DNA of 64,000 bases from Paraburkholderia sp. ZP32-5 (GTDB lineage Bacteria > Pseudomonadota > Gammaproteobacteria > Burkholderiales > Burkholderiaceae): contig NZ_JAJEJP010000003.1 in NCBI RefSeq assembly GCF_021390495.1, positions 1,546,963-1,610,962 of the forward strand. Reading direction: 5' to 3'. Numbering within the stretch: the stretch's first letter is position 1; the number at the start of each line of letters is the position of its first letter. The notes beneath the pieces were generated by a model. That model had not been told where the DNA came from and made no database searches. It saw only the letters and a program-made list of their open reading frames with translations. Below, piece by piece: positions 62,854 through 64,000 of this stretch. The position numbers were made by a program, and so were the translations under genes.

Positions 62854-63684
62854 GTGAAATTCCGCATGCTACTGCTGCCACTGGCTCTCGCCGCCTGCTC
62901 GCAAACACCGGTAGCGACCAACCCGGCGCCGCCGGCGAGCACGCCGGGCACCGCCACCGTCGCAGCCGCGAGCACGCCGTCGGTCAGCGGAAGCGCGCTC
63001 CTCGGCGAGTACCACTGGCAACTGAACGACGCGATCGACAGTAACGGCAATCGCATCGATGCGTTGTTCGTCCGTCCGGCCCAGCCGCTGCAACTGGATT
63101 TCACCGCCGACCGCCTGAACGTGGTCAATGCCTGCAACAACCTGGGCGCGGGTTACAGCATCAGGAAAGGACGGCTGCAGGTCGGCCCGATGATCAGCAC
63201 GATGATGGCCTGCCACGACCCCGCTCTGTCCGCGCTCGACAATGCCATCTCACAGCGCCTGCGAGGCAGCGTCAGCGTGAATCTGCTGTCGCGCGACAAT
63301 GCCCCGCGTCTGCAGCTCGTTACCGATAGCGGCGACACGCTCAGCTTCACCGGTGTGGCCACAGCTGAAACACGTTATGGCGGCCCCGGCGAAAGAGCCT
63401 TTCTCGAAGTCGCGGCGCAAACAGTGCCGTGCAACCATCCGTTGATTCCGGGCAAGCAATGTCTGCTGGTGCGCGAGCGTCACTTCGACGAGCAGGGTCT
63501 GCCGAGCGGCACGCCCGGCGAATGGCAACCGCTGAATCAGGATATCGAGGGCTATACGCATACGCCGGGTATCCGGAATGTATTGCGCGTGAAGCGGTTC
63601 AACATCAGCAACCCGCCCGCCGATGGTCCGTCGGTCGCTTACGTGCTGGACCTCGTGGTGGAGTCGGAGAAGGTGTCGCAATAG
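62854..63684 (+). CDS. META/DUF4377-like lipoprotein
   Basis: A 276-residue protein read from GTG 62854 behind CGGAGG. The signal ends in the lipobox ALAAC, followed by a Pro/Ala/Thr-rich linker. The first domain (GEYHWQLNDAIDSNGNRIDA, LNVVNACNNLGAGYSI, MMACHDP) is META/HslJ-like, and the C-terminal ~90 residues (EVAAQTVPCNHPLIPGKQCL, GEWQPLNQDIEGYTHTPGI) match DUF4377. Such proteins are linked to envelope stress and heat-shock resistance. Stands alone. Confidence 0.9.
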   Translation: MKFRMLLLPLALAACSQTPVATNPAPPASTPGTATVAAASTPSVSGSALLGEYHWQLNDAIDSNGNRIDALFVRPAQPLQLDFTADRLNVVNACNNLGAGYSIRKGRLQVGPMISTMMACHDPALSALDNAISQRLRGSVSVNLLSRDNAPRLQLVTDSGDTLSFTGVATAETRYGGPGERAFLEVAAQTVPCNHPLIPGKQCLLVRERHFDEQGLPSGTPGEWQPLNQDIEGYTHTPGIRNVLRVKRFNISNPPADGPSVAYVLDLVVESEKVSQ

Positions 63685-64000
63685 GCGCGGTGCGGGGGAT
63701 GAACCGGTCGATGCGGCGCTGCGATAAGACGAGCATCTGACATGCGCGTGCGTTAGCGGCTGTAGCAGCGCAAGCGCGTAAGCGGCGGTAGCACCTTAAG
63801 CGCGAAACGCGCGCCGCCGGCCGCGCCCCGCCATCTCAGGCACAAAACAAAAGCACATCTCGGGCCGCGCTCTATGGCAATCGCGCTGCGGAGAGGCTAG
63901 AGTTTCTAGCGGCAACACATGGCAGCGCGCCGTCATCCTCGCGACCGTACCACGCTGGTGCTCACAACCGCGTCAAATGCGGCACAAGGGCAGGTGGAAA
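63685..64000. other. Gene-free right edge
   Basis: No gene seen. Near 63752-63800 there is a loosely repeated unit, AGCGGCTGTAGCA and AGCGGCGGTAGCA, with no clear role. Confidence 0.4.

Noticed and set aside
63752..63800. Short repeats AGCGGCTGTAGCA / AGCGGCGGTAGCA as a CRISPR or minisatellite
   Set aside because: Only two or three loose copies without regular spacers.

Overview
The window reads as a chromosomal stretch from a Burkholderiaceae beta-proteobacterium, most likely Paraburkholderia or Caballeronia. The evidence is high GC, a Burkholderia-type trimeric porin, two Bug-type periplasmic receptors, and a dense mix of catabolic, transport and regulatory genes with little housekeeping content. 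No rRNA, tRNA, CRISPR array or intact mobile element was seen.

Left part (1-15.1 kb): an aromatic or cyclic-acid catabolic cluster with a partial FAH-family hydrolase, a Rieske ferredoxin, LysR, an HpaH-like hydratase, a SnoaL-fold protein, a ferredoxin reductase and TetR. It runs into a CoA-type pathway: acyl-CoA synthetase with an in-frame TGA, thiolase, an acetylene-hydratase-like Mo/W-bis-MGD enzyme, enoyl-CoA hydratase, an Rrf2 regulator and a CurA-type reductase. Four copies of a 17-bp palindrome, GTTA-N9-TAAC, lie upstream of the thiolase, Mo/W enzyme, hydratase and reductase genes and define an apparent local regulon. A second inverted repeat, GGAACA-N5-TGTTCC, lies upstream of the ferredoxin and of the ferredoxin reductase.

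Middle part (15-35 kb): a complete RND efflux operon (adaptor, pump, outer-membrane lipoprotein) with a divergent TetR and two operator-like palindromes; a decayed island (truncated haloalkane dehalogenase, truncated aldehyde dehydrogenase, a Tat-signal fragment); a ketopantoate-reductase/tautomerase/LysR group; a porin; and a tripartite tricarboxylate transporter (Bug receptor, TctB, TctA) carrying an alpha/beta hydrolase inside the operon.

Right-middle part (35-55.5 kb): two amino-acid ABC importers, each near a gamma-glutamyltransferase-like Ntn hydrolase (the first also beside an amidase), and a proline/hydroxyproline-type module (proline-racemase-family enzyme with Ser in place of the first catalytic Cys, DapA-family deaminase/aldolase, P5CR-like reductase, two binding proteins, GntR). 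Five TGGATCCA palindromes mark the control regions of this module, and one of them lies far away, upstream of the tricarboxylate transporter operon. An IS6-family transposase remnant and a porin-like 3' tail follow, then an ArsR/SRPBCC pair.

Right end (55.5-64 kb): a dead GGDEF fragment, a MOSC-reductase-ferredoxin fusion, a TMEM175-like channel, a CGNR zinc-finger regulator, an orphan GxSxG hydrolase, a haloacid-dehalogenase-like protein divergent from an MDR reductase, and a META/DUF4377-like lipoprotein. Two pairs of 31-bp palindromes, one upstream of the CGNR gene and one between the dehalogenase and the reductase, suggest a compact CGNR regulon. All family assignments are by reading motifs; no database search was run.
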